A stretch of 64,000 nucleotides of DNA. Origin: Pectinophora gossypiella. Lineage: Eukaryota > Arthropoda > Insecta > Lepidoptera > Gelechiidae. The stretch is taken from assembly GCF_024362695.1 (NCBI RefSeq), contig NC_065425.1, positions 7,941,001 to 8,005,000 of the forward strand. Reading direction: 5' to 3'. Below the pieces are notes generated by a model, which saw nothing but the letters and a program-made list of their open reading frames with translations, did not search any database and had not been told where the DNA came from. Position numbers and translations under genes: made by a program. Of this stretch, positions 22,435 to 35,127 are shown in pieces; within the stretch, counting starts at the first letter, position 1; the number at the start of each line of letters is the position of its first letter.

Positions 22435-22801
22435 ATGCACATGTTATGCGGGCTTTCCAAACAAAGTGTAGGTTGTACTTGGGCAGTAGGTAGTCGCTTG
22501 CTCATGCTCGTATGGTAGCCGTCTCCGCCATCAAACCTCAACAACAGAAACATCCTGTAGATTCTTGGAATAGTGTTAAAAAACCGTGAGATTCCTGAGC
22601 GTCCGCCGCGGATGATTAGTCGCGCGTTGTCGAGCCGTTGCGCTGGCGCAGAAAGCACCAGTAATTGCCCATTTGATAGTTGACAGCCGTCTTAACTGTC
22701 GCTGGTCATTGGGCAATGGTTAGGTGGAGAATAGGACGCATCATGGGTCTGAACAGATCAAATCGATCTATAAATAGCGGCAATTTTATTGGTGGAATTG
22801 A
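22435..22801. other. unexplained GC-richer stretch
   Basis: Composition is higher in G+C than its surroundings. The minus frame stays open for about 90 codons (LDNARLIIRGGRSGIS) but is joined to SINE sequence. It may be an unrecognised repeat; no function is assigned. Confidence 0.25.
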
Positions 22802-23045
22802 AATTACATACATACATACATAAACTCATGTCTATTTCCCACCGAATTCCATTTGCTTCGATCCTGATACACTTCTCTTGCTTTCTCCACATTCATTAAT
22901 CGTTTTGTAAACGCACGCCGGTTCAGAGTAAATTTTACTGAACCTTTTCTAAGGACATCTCCAATTTGGTCAATGTACGTCCTTCTATATGTAGGATAGT
23001 TGGTATTATTCAAAACAAACAGTATCATGCAGTACCTTCCCACAG
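22802..23045 (-). pseudogene. RTE-A LINE, ORF2 C-terminal fragment
   Basis: The minus frame reads TYIDQIGDVLRKGSVKFTLN, then NVEKAREVYQDRSKWN. This is the closing segment of RTE-type endonuclease/reverse transcriptase ORFs. It ends in CATA repeats. Confidence 0.75.
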
Positions 23046-24099
23046 TGATTACCTCTCCCTGTTTACAGTATGTTTACTTATTTAGAAAATAGAAGGCTTT
23101 TACTTTGTATTTTTATAAGCGTAGTCCATAAGGCTACATCACAGATTAGATAAATAGGTACTTAAGTAGTTAAATACTACTTACGTACACTGTAAAGTCC
23201 CTCATTGGGATAAATATTATTATATTTTATTAGTCAGAAGTACAGCCATCGCAAATGAATTCAAAAAGACATAAAGTAAGAAAAAATATTATGAACTAAG
23301 TTAAGTTTAGTGCCCTCACCCAGCTTTCTGTTAGACCAACCTGAGCAATAGCATGGTATAAGCCAACCACATATGCTCAATCCCCTGAAAAGCCGCCATT
23401 GCTAGCCGTCTGATGACGTAACGTAAGTGTTACCACTGTGTTACCATAGCATTGGTATCTCCAACATTCCAAGGACGTCATATTTATTTAAAAGCATTGG
23501 TCATGGGTAATTCATTTTAAGCAATGGCAACCCAGGGTGGGATGACGTCAGCTGGACCAACCTTGAGATGTAAGCTGTTACTTTTGAGTTCACCTGGTAT
23601 TCTTATACCATGATCAATAACACTAAATTATAGATACTTACCAACAAAACATTCAAAAAACAAAATGGCGCGTTTACTTGCTGATAAACCCACATCAAGC
23701 AACACAATTACCCTCCATCAGATAAAATGTATCTTCCAATAAGCGAAAACCAATTAAAGCGACAAGTAATGTTATCTTAAAAACATCTTTAAGGCAATCA
23801 TGACGATATAGGGTCCAATTTAGGTGTCGATTTCCCCACAGTAGGGGGGTATTGTGCAGTGACATTGTGGGCCGAAGGGGTCCCAATGGGAGGGGATTGT
23901 AGACTTTCACGGCTGTCAATCGCTCTGCAGGACCCCGACAGTAGATGCCAAGTGGTTGACGCATTGATTGATTGGTAATAGTGAAGTCTAGATAAGTTGT
24001 GGTAAAAAGTTAAACGTGTTTACTTTTTGAGTTGGTTGAATTTTAATACAAGATACGGTCTTTTTCGATTCATTTTATACCTATTTTCTAATAAATGTA
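23046..24099. other. non-coding, nothing recognised
   Basis: No shared repeat or splice-bounded ORF was recognised. Confidence 0.35.
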
Positions 24100-24170
24100 T
24101 AGAGGGTGTAGTGACATCGTAACGAATACTGTGTTAATAATGAAATCTGAATCTTTTTCGACTCAGTAGC
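24100..24170 (+). mobile_element. M4 element, left end
   Basis: GTAGTGACATCGTAACGAAT, then TTAATAATGAAATCTGAATC; about 60 bases of the family. Confidence 0.45.
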
Positions 24171-24177
24171 TCATTTT

Positions 24178-24247
24178 TCAGCGCTCCCCATTTGTCCGGC
24201 CAAGTAGTTAATGCCATCTGAGACAAACCTACAATAAGTCACGTCAA
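24178..24247 (+). mobile_element. LINE-J 3' end
   Basis: CAGCGCTCCCCATTTGTCCG through CAATAAGTCACGTCAAAAAA. Only the last 70 bases were inserted. Confidence 0.75.
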
Positions 24248-24263
24248 AAAACACCTCTACCAC

Positions 24264-24470
24264 AATAGGGTAGTTTCTAACTAGTCAAATAAGTTACTTT
24301 TTACTGAAGGTCAAAACACGGAATTAGGTACTATGGAATTTGTATGAAAAAGCAACCTGTGACGTCATAAAAAAATGTGACAAAATATCGCAGTTATTAC
24401 ATATCAGTGTATTAAAATTCAATAACGAATTTCATAATTTATTTTTGACCTTTAAATACCTACAATAATA
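24264..24470 (+). mobile_element. M1 element, internally deleted
   Basis: ATAGGGTAGTTTCTAACTAG through AATTTCATAATTTATTTTTG, lacking the AGATCTG block. Confidence 0.65.
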
Positions 24471-26318
24471 TTCCGAAAAAACTTTATCTCTGGATTCCAA
24501 ATCCATTTTCGTATTTTTCCGACTGTAAATAAGGAGATCGGATTTCGCTTATAAAAAGTGAAAAATAAAAGAAGTCGTCTCATTAATATACAAGCCTGGT
24601 AAAACTAAAGGCTCGTTCGTTTCACTGGAGAGATTAATTAAAAAGTTTTAATGCGGAAAAAAAAGTGGACTGATGTACTAGCTTGTAAGAGTCCGAAAAA
24701 TTGTACTTTAATTTAACTTTGATTTCTAAATCAAAGTAGGAGTCTGCTCCAAGGGTGGGAGCTTCGGTTTCGTCATTCATCGTCATCACCTTTCATCAAT
24801 TCATTAATCATCATTAAGAAAAAAAATACATAAGACATGGCTGTATGAGCATAGTTCCCTTTGCCTTGCCCTTCGGGGAAAACCAAAACCAACCCTTACG
24901 TTTGAGTAGACAAGGAGACCCTGTGAAATATCAGGATACCTAACTCTATTGAGGAGGATTTCCTAGGAACCTATGACTGTTAAGTGGAGTTGTCATTAGC
25001 GTACTTAAACACTAATAAGGTACCTACTACAGTGAAAAACGCTAGTGCCAATCTAGCTATTTAAAAGATTTTGAGTTTTATTCTCTCATGTAAATAAAGT
25101 TTACTTCTGACTAATAAACACGATGATCCCATCTACTACTTCCTCCTATTAAGTAGATACGCTACTTTCTATTGCTTTTTTATAACACGACTTTATAAAT
25201 ATTCTGTTTAATCTTGATAAAGAAAGCTCAGTCTAACAGAAAGCTCAGTGAAGTGTGGGTACGTAGTTCATCTTGCGATGGATGTATACTGACTACCCCA
25301 ATTGAGATACAGTCGTGAGCTTATGTTATGCTATGTTCTGTAGAGCTTGTATGTGCTATCGTACCTATTTGTGAACTAAAAGTAAAATAAAGAAAAAAGC
25401 GATAAAAATCATTGTCTTTTTTTTTGCGTCGAGTTTACTTGAATCCATTTTTATTTTCAAAACTGTCGGTATCCTGGGTCCTCGTTGATTTTCGTCCACT
25501 ACACCCTGTCTCCTGCCCGAGGCCCAATTAAAATTTTATCCCCATTCATTACGGCACTTTATTTTGAAGATCGTCACTGCTCACTGCTGCTCGCGCGTTC
25601 AGCCAAGCAACAGCTGCGAATTAATACAGCCACTAATGATTTTGACATTTCCTAATTGCCGATTAATAAAAAAAAACATAAAACAATGATTTATATTTTT
25701 ATATTAATAAGAATCTTTATATTAATAAAAAAACATCATAGACAACATCTTCTTCTTTTGTTTTCGTGTTTATAAAAAGTAAAATAAAAATAAACATCGC
25801 GAAAGAACATAAATTAAAACCCATTCATTGCGACATAAATAAAAATGCACTAAGTAGTATAAACATGATCCACCAGTCAATAAAACGAATAAGCCAAAAA
25901 GCTTCATTTGATACTGGCCGCAAATACTTCCCGTCAAATTGTCGCCTGAAACGCGCGCCAAGAATTTTAATAACCAATTTGTATTTAACAAATCTCCTTC
26001 GAACTCGCTTTATTTTTTTAAACGACATTTTATAAATGTCGTCTTTGCCGCCCTAATTGAACGTTCCTGTGATAAATCAGAATTAATTTGTCCTCCAAAT
26101 GAGTGTTTGGGGAAGATTTAGCTTTACAGTTTATTATTTTATAGAGTGCAATGACTTAGCTTATTAAATTAAATAGTAAGACGTATTTTACTATGTATAA
26201 TATTTTGATTCGTGATAGTCGCTTGGTGTGTGTAAATGACATGAGGAAAGTTACTATGAACACTCGTTTTTTTTCCAAAACCAAGTACTTAAACCGTTTG
26301 TCTGTCTTGTGTTAGTCT
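24471..26318. other. repeat-poor non-coding DNA
   Basis: No shared repeat was seen. The block at 25420-25650 is compositionally distinct, with CCCAATTAAAATTTTAT, CAGCTG and TAATGATT cores. It lies upstream of the slouch-like exon and could be cis-regulatory DNA, which is an inference from position and repeat absence only. Confidence 0.3.
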
Positions 26319-26588
26319 AATTGGGTAGTTTTCTAGGTCAAAGATAAGTTATGGAATTATGATTAAATATTAAACAGATCTAAAAGTGACAAAATCATTT
26401 CTTTTTTCTATTAAACTTAGGTACATATGAATTTTAATAAAGAAAAATTAAAAAAATGTAATTGCGACATTTGGTCACGTTTTTTATGACGTCACAAGTT
26501 GCTTTTTTATACAAATTCTTAATTCCATTTCGTGTTTTGACGTTTAGTAAAAAGTAACTGATTTGACTAGTTGGAAACTATCCTATTG
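26319..26588 (-). mobile_element. M1 element
   Basis: A full-length reverse copy, from ATTGGGTAGTTTTCTAGG to GGAAACTATCCTATT. The pentamer GTCTA flanks both ends and may be a target duplication. Confidence 0.75.
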
Positions 26589-29473
26589 TCTATATCCTGT
26601 TCCGTGTACCAGAAACTTATATAACAATAACAAACTGTTTATACTTTGTGTAGAATAGAAAGTCCAATACTGCAGTACTTAGGTACAACATTTCAAAGGA
26701 TAGGTTAACACCAAAAGAGTGGCTGAAAATTATGTCTTCAAGAATTGTGGGTCTGTTTACCCCAAGTACAGGAATTCTAAAGTACGTAATCCAAAGGCAG
26801 AAGTTTATTTTACGACAATACTATTTAACTCTTATAAATCTGCATTAATCGTAACACTAAAACCAATACTCATTAATTAAATTGAACTAATAAGTCTTCA
26901 TTAATTATTAATTACAAACTGAACTAGCCAATTACTGTAAGACCGAATGAGAAGCTCTGTCATTATTTATGTCGCTCAAAGACGACTAACTGGCCAATAA
27001 TAACTGTCTATTTGACGCTGAGCGAGTATTTTATAGATCACAGACTAATTAGTGAGCTAAATTATGTTATAGGTATAAGCCGGAAATTCATATTTGCCAA
27101 AATTTGACGTTAGTACATAATATAGAGTTGATATTACCGTCTGCTCACCGCTTTATTTGACTTTTAAAAATCTATGTTTTAATTCGTTATTAGAACAATA
27201 CAATACTTCACTACGAATGTTTTTCATAACACTTATTCATTGTAACTTAGATATTTATTACTGCCATATCGTTTCGAAATAGTAAGAAATTATTTTATTT
27301 TTTAATGCATATTAAAACAATTACAGTGCCTTATGCAAGTATGTTAGCAAAGCACATATAAAATTCAGACGACTGAAAAGTTAGGTAAGGCGGTGAACGG
27401 TCAGCTTAATATTGTGAGAATCAGCTCTATATTGTGGACTACCATCAAGTTTTTATGCCACTGAATTTTCGACTTATTTATAGGAAATAATAATTATAGA
27501 TTTATTTATTTAAACATCACAACAGGGTTCATTTTGTTAGTATATCAAGTACTTCAGAACTGATAAGCGTTATTTCCTACATTATATGGACAGAAATATA
27601 TTTTTTCGGTCTCTATTCCCGTTCTTAGAATGGCCAAATGTTTTGTTTGTCATGTAACATTAACAATATCTCTTCTATCTAAAAGACCCTGTATTTTTTC
27701 ATAATAAAAGCCACAGAACACCAACCCCAACTTAATTAAGAAGTCATTCTCCACCCCAAAGTCCCTAATTTCATTATAAAGGAACGCGATACCTGGTACC
27801 TTACCCCTAAAATAGTCATCATTCCCGCCTATAGAGTAATTTGTCACATACTCTAACCAGACGGCTGACAAGCAATGATTTATGACCAGAACAAAGCATC
27901 TTCAAATAGACCCTCCAAACACTCAATTTCCGCCATTTTGATACGAAACTAACCTCTATTACGCGCGCCAAAAGCTTACTTTCCCGCCAAAAGTTTAACG
28001 TTTGTGAAAGTGACATAATTCGTTCAGGATTTAGGTGGATAGGTATTTTAATAGGCAAATTTATGTATTATGTAATTTTAGTCCGATTGTACTACATAAA
28101 GTAAACCAAACAAAGTGTAGACTTTGGCCCTGTATATGGGTGCTTTATAAGACTTGTGCTAAAAATCGTAGTTAATACGTTTTCTTTACGAAGGCAGCAG
28201 TATTTCCTAAAAATGAATATTCCCAAAATCATGCGCCCCTACAACCACTGTCAGCAATCGGGTGCTTTCAAAATTCCTAAGCTAATTGCATGTATCGCGC
28301 GGCACAGAACACATTTATCAATTGTCGCCTGCTTATAACGGTACGCAATTAGTCTCCGCCGCCGTTCCCGCCACTATTTTTGGACGCCATTTTGACGCCT
28401 TATTAAGTTTTCAAATTGGACACAAATTAGATGTCATGGCTAACTGATTATTGAGACATGCTTTCGTGTTTCTTTTGATGAGTATTTCTTTGGTGACGCG
28501 TCGACAGTTTCGTTTTCGGGCATCAAAAAGCTATCTATTACAAGCTTAGGTATAACGCCGCTATGATGTGCCGTGTCGGAAATGGTTATGAGTTTTTTAA
28601 AGGCGTTGTCTTTCTTTGAACGTATTTGGGTCTCCAAATTAAAATGGAAAAGTTTTGAGTTCTATTTCTGTTCCTAGATGAAGACAATGCGACGACTCAT
28701 AAGAAAAGGTACACGGCATTCAAATTATGTACCTACCCGCACTGGATTAAAACAGTGGAGTATGATCTACAGTCTCCCTGTTTGGTGAGGGTTGGTGAGG
28801 GAAACCTATCTACTTAACACCAGCGCTCGTGGTAGGGTTTCCGCGCAGGGCTTCAACTAAAAACTTTATCTACGATGTTTATCCAGGTAGATGTCTTTCA
28901 CACTATTGATCAATGCCCTCGATAAAATTCGCGCCGCGGAACCCGTGTCGTCTGTGCAGGATAATGTACGCACTAATTACGTAATTAGTAACTAATAAAT
29001 GATTTGCACCCATATACATAATTACGTTATTTATCCTTAAGATATTATATAATTAACTGATCGTGACTGATAAAAGATATATGTTTTTTTTTTCTATTAT
29101 ATAAAGCATTTTTGAGAAAATAAAAATAAGCAATTGTAATGTTTAAAATTCTTATCCGAAAACTGTCAAGTAACCAATTATAATAGACACCGGAAAATGA
29201 CTAGCTAAAATAATTTATCGACAAAATCAAATGAGTGTAATGTAATTAACTAACAACAATCAATCCGCCACATATACATTGATCCTTTAATTATTGTGAT
29301 CGTATTTCCCAAGCAATGCCATCTGGTAACTGATCCGTTGACAACCGGCACGATCGATTCGATACATCCACTTTTTTGGAAACCGTGCCCGTGACAGGGA
29401 TGGACTATGATGACGGAAGATATAAGGACCCTGAAAAAACCTAATGTGCATTTCGTCGCATTATCTCTAACTA
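26589..29473. other. repeat-poor non-coding DNA
   Basis: The longest stretch here without a recognised mobile element. TAATTA-type homeodomain cores cluster at about 26870-26925. ORFs at 27650-28060 and 28156-28640 lack protein-like composition and splice context, so they were not called. Confidence 0.35.
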
Positions 29474-29650
29474 AAAAAACTAATCTCAGCTGAGACTGTC
29501 CTCAAGATCCTCCCAAGTCCCAAAAAGAAGAGAGAGTCAAGGAGAAGGAAGAAACGGGGGAGGGGGGAGTCAAGTCCCTATTTTTATAGGTATAAGAACT
29601 GTCACATTGACATGATCTTGAGGGCAGTCTCGAAGCTTAGATTAGTTTAT
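29474..29650. repeat. imperfect inverted repeat, about 36-bp arms
   Basis: ACTAATCTCAGCTGAGACTG through CTCAAGATC pairs with GATCTTGAGGGCAGTCTCG and TTAGATTAGT. A purine-rich loop (29525-29575) separates the arms. It may be a foldback element seen once. Confidence 0.5.
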
Positions 29651-30270
29651 TAATACCACCCTAAGTGAAAACCATGTAAGCACCTTTTTACCCGACTGCC
29701 AAAGGAAGAGGGTAATGTTTTACCCGACAAAAAAAGAGGGTTACTTCTAGGCATTTTCAGAATATTACTTAGGTAGGTATTTTCTCGTTGGTGGCGGTCT
29801 AGTTGGTCTAGTACCCGCCTGCGATACTTTCCATCAACATTTATAAATTATTAAGTTAAGAAAGTAGTTAATATTTAGAATAAGTTTTTATTTCTTTAAC
29901 TATCGATTACGAATACATTTACAAAACAGTTACAAAAGAGCAATCTGAATGTTCGCCGAAATGAGCATAAGGCGGTGGTGAACGTCCTGAGATAAAAGGT
30001 CAAGGGTCTAACTAGTTGACCAGCTAATTCCGCCCACATACAACAGATGGCGCCACATTAAATAATGCAGTCCTGAAACGCGATATCGAAGTTTAGACAG
30101 CGAGACGCATATATAACTCAAAAACGGATTGTCGATCCCTAGTCACACTACCAACTTGTGGCTATCGGGGTGCTATATTCGGTACTCCGATTATATCCTT
30201 TGGCGGCAGCACATCTTCGTCGCCAAACCATAATTGATGTAAATCAATGCTTCCCAATTGACTGGGTAAG
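29651..30270. other. non-coding, nothing recognised
   Basis: No repeat or convincing ORF was recognised. Confidence 0.3.
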
Positions 30271-30336
30271 CGTCAACGCTTCCAATTTGTCCAGCCACCA
30301 ACTGCCATCTAAAGCAAACCTTACAATAGCTCACGT
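30271..30336 (+). mobile_element. LINE-J 3' remnant, old
   Basis: CAACGCTTCCAATTTGTCCA and AACTGCCATCTAAAGCAAAC match the LINE-J 3' UTR with many substitutions. Confidence 0.4.
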
Positions 30337-30644
30337 CAGACATACTTCAGTCGCCGAGGCTCCGAATCCGCCCCTGTAGAACGCAGCGCATCGAATCCAG
30401 CTACCGAAGCATCAATTAGTGAATGCTCTCCAAGTCCGGACCCAAAACACACGGCTTTAGAACCGGAGCACAACAAAAAACGAGCGCGAGGTGCCGAAAA
30501 AAAGAAGAGTTCTGAAATCGTTAGGAGCGTTTTGATTGCGAACGTCAGTATTGCTAGGTCACTTCGAATGTGCCTTTGACTCTTACGAGATAAAAGCCAT
30601 AGAATGCGGTTAAGTGCTTCTTAACGTACATACATACAGGGGTT

Positions 30645-30832
30645 AGTGATATCCTAACGAAAACTTTGAGGGATAATTCAGACAATGATTCTGAATTGAT
30701 ATCAAGTGGAATTTTAAAGTATGTATGGAACTAAAAATAATTAAAAAAAAAAACTAAAATTTTAATGAATTTTCTGACAGGAAATTCCGCGTAATATCAA
30801 CTCAGAATCATGGTTTGAATCATCCCCCTTAA
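30645..30832. mobile_element. M4 foldback element
   Basis: GGTTAGTGATATCCTAACGA at the left. At the right, GACAGGAAATTCCGCGTAAT and TCAACTCAGAATCATGG form the inverse of the left half. Confidence 0.6.
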
Positions 30833-30837
30833 TATGT

Positions 30838-31060
30838 ATGCCCTATAGAATAAGCAATAATACTATGTATAGAACGGCAACTCTGCGCTCCCCACCAGCG
30901 TCTGAGCTAGGTTTACCTCACCCCCCCCCCCCCCCTCGGTCTTACTTTAGTCTTCAATCGTATGGCGTCAGACGTCACACACACAGATGCGCGAGTACAA
31001 TAACCTCAATGTGTAGTGTCTGTGCAGAACAAGGTGTTTTAACTTAAGTGTCCAGGGTAT
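30838..31060 (+). repeat. repeat R, copy 2, with poly-C tract
   Basis: The same order as the 13885 copy: AATAAGCAATAATACTATGT, CCACCAGCGTCTGAGCTAGG, then the GCGTCAGACGTCACACACAC block. A run of about 16 C lies at 30919-30935, where the other copy has five. Confidence 0.6.
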
Positions 31061-32689
31061 GACATAGGTTCAACTTGCAGTAGTCTATCAATACATACTA
31101 GCCGCATGGGTTTGTAATACGATTGAAAAAGAGACAAGTATCATTCGATTCGTCCGTGTGTTCGTCAGCTGTTTGTGTAGGTGATTAATCCTAGCTTCGA
31201 ATTACTTGAAGCCTGAGCGTTGCGAATGTATGGCTTAACAAGTTTTAATTAAGTTCTTTTCAATGTTTCAGATGCAAAAAAAAATTAAAACTGAACATCC
31301 CGAAAGCCAAGTGTAAGGTATTTCCACGAATGTCGTAGGTACTTATCCTTCTGATTAAAAAAAAATCGAAACACTTCTCAGTTTTATTTTTCGTAAGGAT
31401 TAAGCTTCGGACTGCGGAGGTCCGTGAGGGATTAGGTGTCAGAAAAAACGCGGAGGCCCGTTTGCTGTATGGAAAAATATTAAATTCGAGTATCTAATTA
31501 GAAAAAATATATTTTTTGAATTTTTTTATATATCTATAAACTATAAACATTCTATAAGCTCCAAATTCAAATTTGCTCCCTGAGCATTTTGCGAATTATT
31601 TCATCACTTTTGGCAAGTTGCTACCAAATGCTACCAAAAGAAGAGCCTCAGGCGGTGGCTCGGAGGTCCCTACCAAAGATTATGTAATAGATCTAAAGTT
31701 TGTCTAAAGTAGATACATTCAAAAAGATTGCTCTACTTCTCAAAATTAATTGTCGTTGATGTCTTTTGTACCTATACGTAACGTTATCTAGACAGAAGAG
31801 TTTTGTATCTATAATATAGGAACCTAGCTAATATTTGTATTAGCTACATTACAATAATAATATTTTGAGTGAAATAATAGAAACTAATTATAGCTCTTGC
31901 ATTATATTTTTGAATTGCTATTTGAATAGAATAAGCCATATGAAACTACTTACGCCATCTATTATTCTACCCGAGTAACTCTATCGCGGTCTGTAATGTT
32001 AGGTAGTTACAAGTTCACTATTTACTTGAACTGATTTGAGCATTATCCGATAGATGTCGCTTAGACAACAGAAATCACGCCCTTAATTTCTATAGGGGTA
32101 ATCAGAGCTATTGTAAAGGTAGATTTTTTACGATTTTTGCTGTTTTCTTGAAGTGTACTTTTGTCAGTTAACGGCTCTTTAGCGTATGAATGAGGGCACA
32201 AGTCACCAGCCTTCGCGGCATGGTAACCACGCCGGCCTGGCCTTTTTAACCCCCCAGAATAGTTGAACAATATGGCTTGGTTTTGAAAAGCAATTTGGGC
32301 CTTATGACCATAAAGTTAATATCATAACAATACGTCACAAAAACAAACTTAAAAACTAGTCATTAAATAACCCGCCCCTCACTGTTCCCGGAGCAAAGGT
32401 GCCCAACACTAGCCGCATCACCGCGTTGAATGGCAATGGCAAGCCTTTGGACCAAGAACGAGCCGGAGCGGGAGTCACCTGTTATCATAATAGCAAAGAT
32501 TTATGCATGCAATCAAGAAACTATTCAGTTCCGTCATAAATATTAACGAAATCTTTGCACAAATTGCATCAGAACTATACGTACTTCACATTTAAAATCA
32601 CGTCTGTAAATTATGCACTTAATACAATATTCATAATATAATTGACCACAAATTATACCAAAGAGTCAATATTCCATTTTTTTTTACTT
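31061..32689. other. non-coding, nothing recognised
   Basis: AT-rich with scattered short ORFs lacking protein character. No shared repeat was recognised. Confidence 0.35.
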
Positions 32690-33075
32690 ATAGTAGATTT
32701 GCCGCGGATGGCATTAACTACTTGGCCGGACAAATGAGGAGCGCTGAGGGCTCTCACCCGGTACAAAATTGAGAAGTTAGCGCGAACGTTGGCTCAGGGC
32801 GTAGTCTGAGAGGAATACTATTTGAAAGAATTAATCGACCCTAGTGGGTTGATAGCGATAAGCGCTGGAAGAGGGAAATTGTCGACCACGCCGGCGGGGT
32901 CGGTATCGGGGTTCTGAAGTGTTTGGTGTCGCGAGCTGATTGGCCGCCTCTATGGCTAGAGTACCGCCTACCACCTCTGTGGCCTCGGGTCGTCGGGATC
33001 GTATATTACGTCCTTCGGACGCCGATACTTTTCAGTGCCGTGCCTGAGCGGGATGTATTCGGAAGCCGCAACTAC
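32690..33075 (-). mobile_element. LINE-J 3' fragment, about 385 bases
   Basis: Reverse copy: GTAGATTTGCCGCGGATGGC, GGCTCTCACCCGGTACAA, then the end of ORF2 (GACCACGCCGGCGGGGTCGG through ACGTCCTTCGGACGCCG). It carries a duplicated segment near 32960-32990. Confidence 0.75.
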
Positions 33076-33183
33076 CAGGGGGTTTGGGTGGTGTGGAGCA
33101 GAATCGAAAAAACAGATTCTAAGTTACAGAATATTGACTCTTTGGTTACTTTTTAATTATAATTTTTTTACATTATTAGGATA

Positions 33184-33707
33184 GAATGAGGGACTTTTCA
33201 GGCTACATTCACCAAAAACAATATAGATGGCGTTGTTTAGTTTAAACGTGATAATTACCTATTTTCTCATTACTCGGGTACATAATTATTCCAAAATACA
33301 ATGTAATGGCAGAAGCATATATAAATATAATTGTTGCTTGATATTTGGATCACATTATATAATAGAATTATGTTGTTACCTATATTTCTTCTCTTTATTT
33401 TGATCATTTATTTCATTTATTTATAAAGTACAACCACATCACATATATTAAAACATTTTACATATAAGGTTACGGTATTATGACTAATATATATGACAAT
33501 TTACGGCGTACATAACTTATACAATTAAGGGTACTTATGTACTTATATTTTGATCAGAATAATAATGGGTGTAAGGTTATCATTTATACCCAAAAACAAA
33601 GATAAAATATGCATAACTCTGTTATTCATGAAATTAGAAGGTTAAACGAAGGAATAACTGTACAGCGCCATCTGTATTCTTTTTGAGAAATGTAGCCTGG
33701 AAGGTAT
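33184..33707 (+). mobile_element. M3 element with nested insertion
   Basis: From GGGACTTTTCAGGCTACATT to AATGTAGCCTGGAAGGTATC, a clear TIR pair. The element is interrupted at 33406 by a 139-base insertion. Confidence 0.8.
33407..33545. mobile_element. 139-bp insertion with 11-bp target duplication
   Basis: TATTTTGATCA occurs at 33396-33406 and 33546-33556, bracketing AT-rich sequence that is absent from other M3 copies. The left T-rich start suggests the reverse of a truncated LINE or SINE tail. Confidence 0.65.
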
Positions 33708-33754
33708 CTCACTAAGAGTAATACAGAATTCACAGAGAGAAAATTAAATCTTAA

Positions 33755-33805
33755 AATTTGACTCGGACGGGTTTTGAACCCGCAGCTCTAGTCAAGTCCA
33801 ATCAC
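33755..33805 (-). mobile_element. type D tRNA-like SINE fragment
   Basis: The reverse strand reads GCGGGTTCAAAACCCGTCCG, then AGTCAAATTTTAA, matching the B-box end of the 17338 element. Confidence 0.4.
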
Positions 33806-33882
33806 GGATAAGTCCAATAACGTCAAAAAACCTTTTAATATAGTCACCTAATAGCAATGAGTGTGATCTGTTATACTTAATT

Positions 33883-34175
33883 CATCATCATCAGCCCATT
33901 AACTTCCCCACTGCTGGGGCACGGGCCTTCCCTATGGATGGATAGGGAGATCGGGCCTTAAACCATCACGCAAGCCCAGTGCGGAGTGATGGTTTTTAAC
34001 GACTGCTAATGCAGCCGGGACCAACGGCTTAACGTGCCTTCCGAAGCACGGAGGAGCTCGAGATGAATACTTTTTTTTGTGGTCACCCATCCTATGACCG
34101 GCCTTTGCGAAAGTTGCTTTACTTCAACAATCGCAGACCGAGCGCGTTTACCGCTGCGCCACCGAGCTCCTTAAC
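33883..34175 (-). mobile_element. SINE-C with 12-bp target duplication
   Basis: Full-length reverse SINE-C, nearly identical to the 12568 copy. TTATACTTAATT is repeated at 33871-33882 and 34176-34187. Confidence 0.9.
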
Positions 34176-34187
34176 TTATACTTAATT

Positions 34188-34867
34188 AAGGAAATCGTAT
34201 ATTGTACTAGTAAAAAATAGTTAATGATTAATTTTAAATATGTATAAATAAGTCCCCAACTCTGTCGCATTAGGTTAGCCTGTAAAGATAGTTGTTGTGA
34301 GTGGACTAAATAAATAAATAAGACCTCTTACACCACGCAGGGTTGGCTGGAAGGGATATCTTTTAGGAATAAGCCCACCATTTGTAAATTCTAAATAAAG
34401 AATATAATTACGTATTAAATTCGTATTTTTTATCTAAAATTTACCACTAAAAACAGTTCCCATAATACTTAATATTAAGTAAATTGTAACTCACATAAGA
34501 AGGCAGTAAGTATATATATTTAACTACTTATGAACTCCACAAAAACAATGTGAAAACAATCTTCGAGTTCGATAGAGCTTGACCGGTGAAATGATGAATG
34601 ACCTTAGAAGCCTCCAAGCAAATATAAGCCTTAACATCACCGACTACTAGTAACTTTAACTTGAATAATTGTTAAGTTATATTTGTATATATTATGACTG
34701 GTTAAGTCAAGATCAAGGTAATTCTTATTTAAATGCTATTGCAATAAAATTAGCATCAGAAAATATACTTTAAGGGATTGTGGACTAGTTACTTCACAAG
34801 TTGATAAAACATTTCAAGTCTTGCTTAAGTTACAAATATACTGCATCAAAATAAATAAAGTAAGTAG
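34188..34867. other. AT-rich non-coding DNA
   Basis: Contains a LINE-like end (GACTAAATAAATAAATAAG, 34301-34322). Otherwise nothing was recognised. Confidence 0.3.
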
Positions 34868-35035
34868 TTAGATAAAATACTTTATTGAGCACAATGGACA
34901 CAAAATCAGAGTTAAGGACAACATAATACAGAAAAGCACAACAGGCAGCCTTATTGTACAAAAGAGACTTAACTAGGTACACGGCAAATGGCGGTCTTAT
35001 CGCTTAAAGTGATTTCTTCCAGACAACCATAAGGC
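34868..35035 (-). mobile_element. LINE-D 3' fragment
   Basis: The minus strand reads GGAAGAAATCACTTTAAGCG, ATAAG, and ends CAATAAAGTATTTTATCT. The same pieces appear at 45014 and 57538. Confidence 0.55.
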
Positions 35036-35127
35036 ACAAACCCGTAAGTTACCAGCATTTAGTTGTTCTAGTACTTTATATCGCAACAGTTTGGCTTTTA
35101 TCCGTCTTTCTAATTCTTCTTTTTTTG

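Noticed and set aside
25766..26121. overlapping ORFs on both strands
   Set aside because: Low-complexity Lys/Asn/Ile composition on both strands with no motif; probably chance in AT-rich DNA.
27650..28640. ORFs of 60-79 codons on both strands
   Set aside because: No recognisable motifs, no consistent splice sites, and composition typical of AT-rich non-coding DNA.
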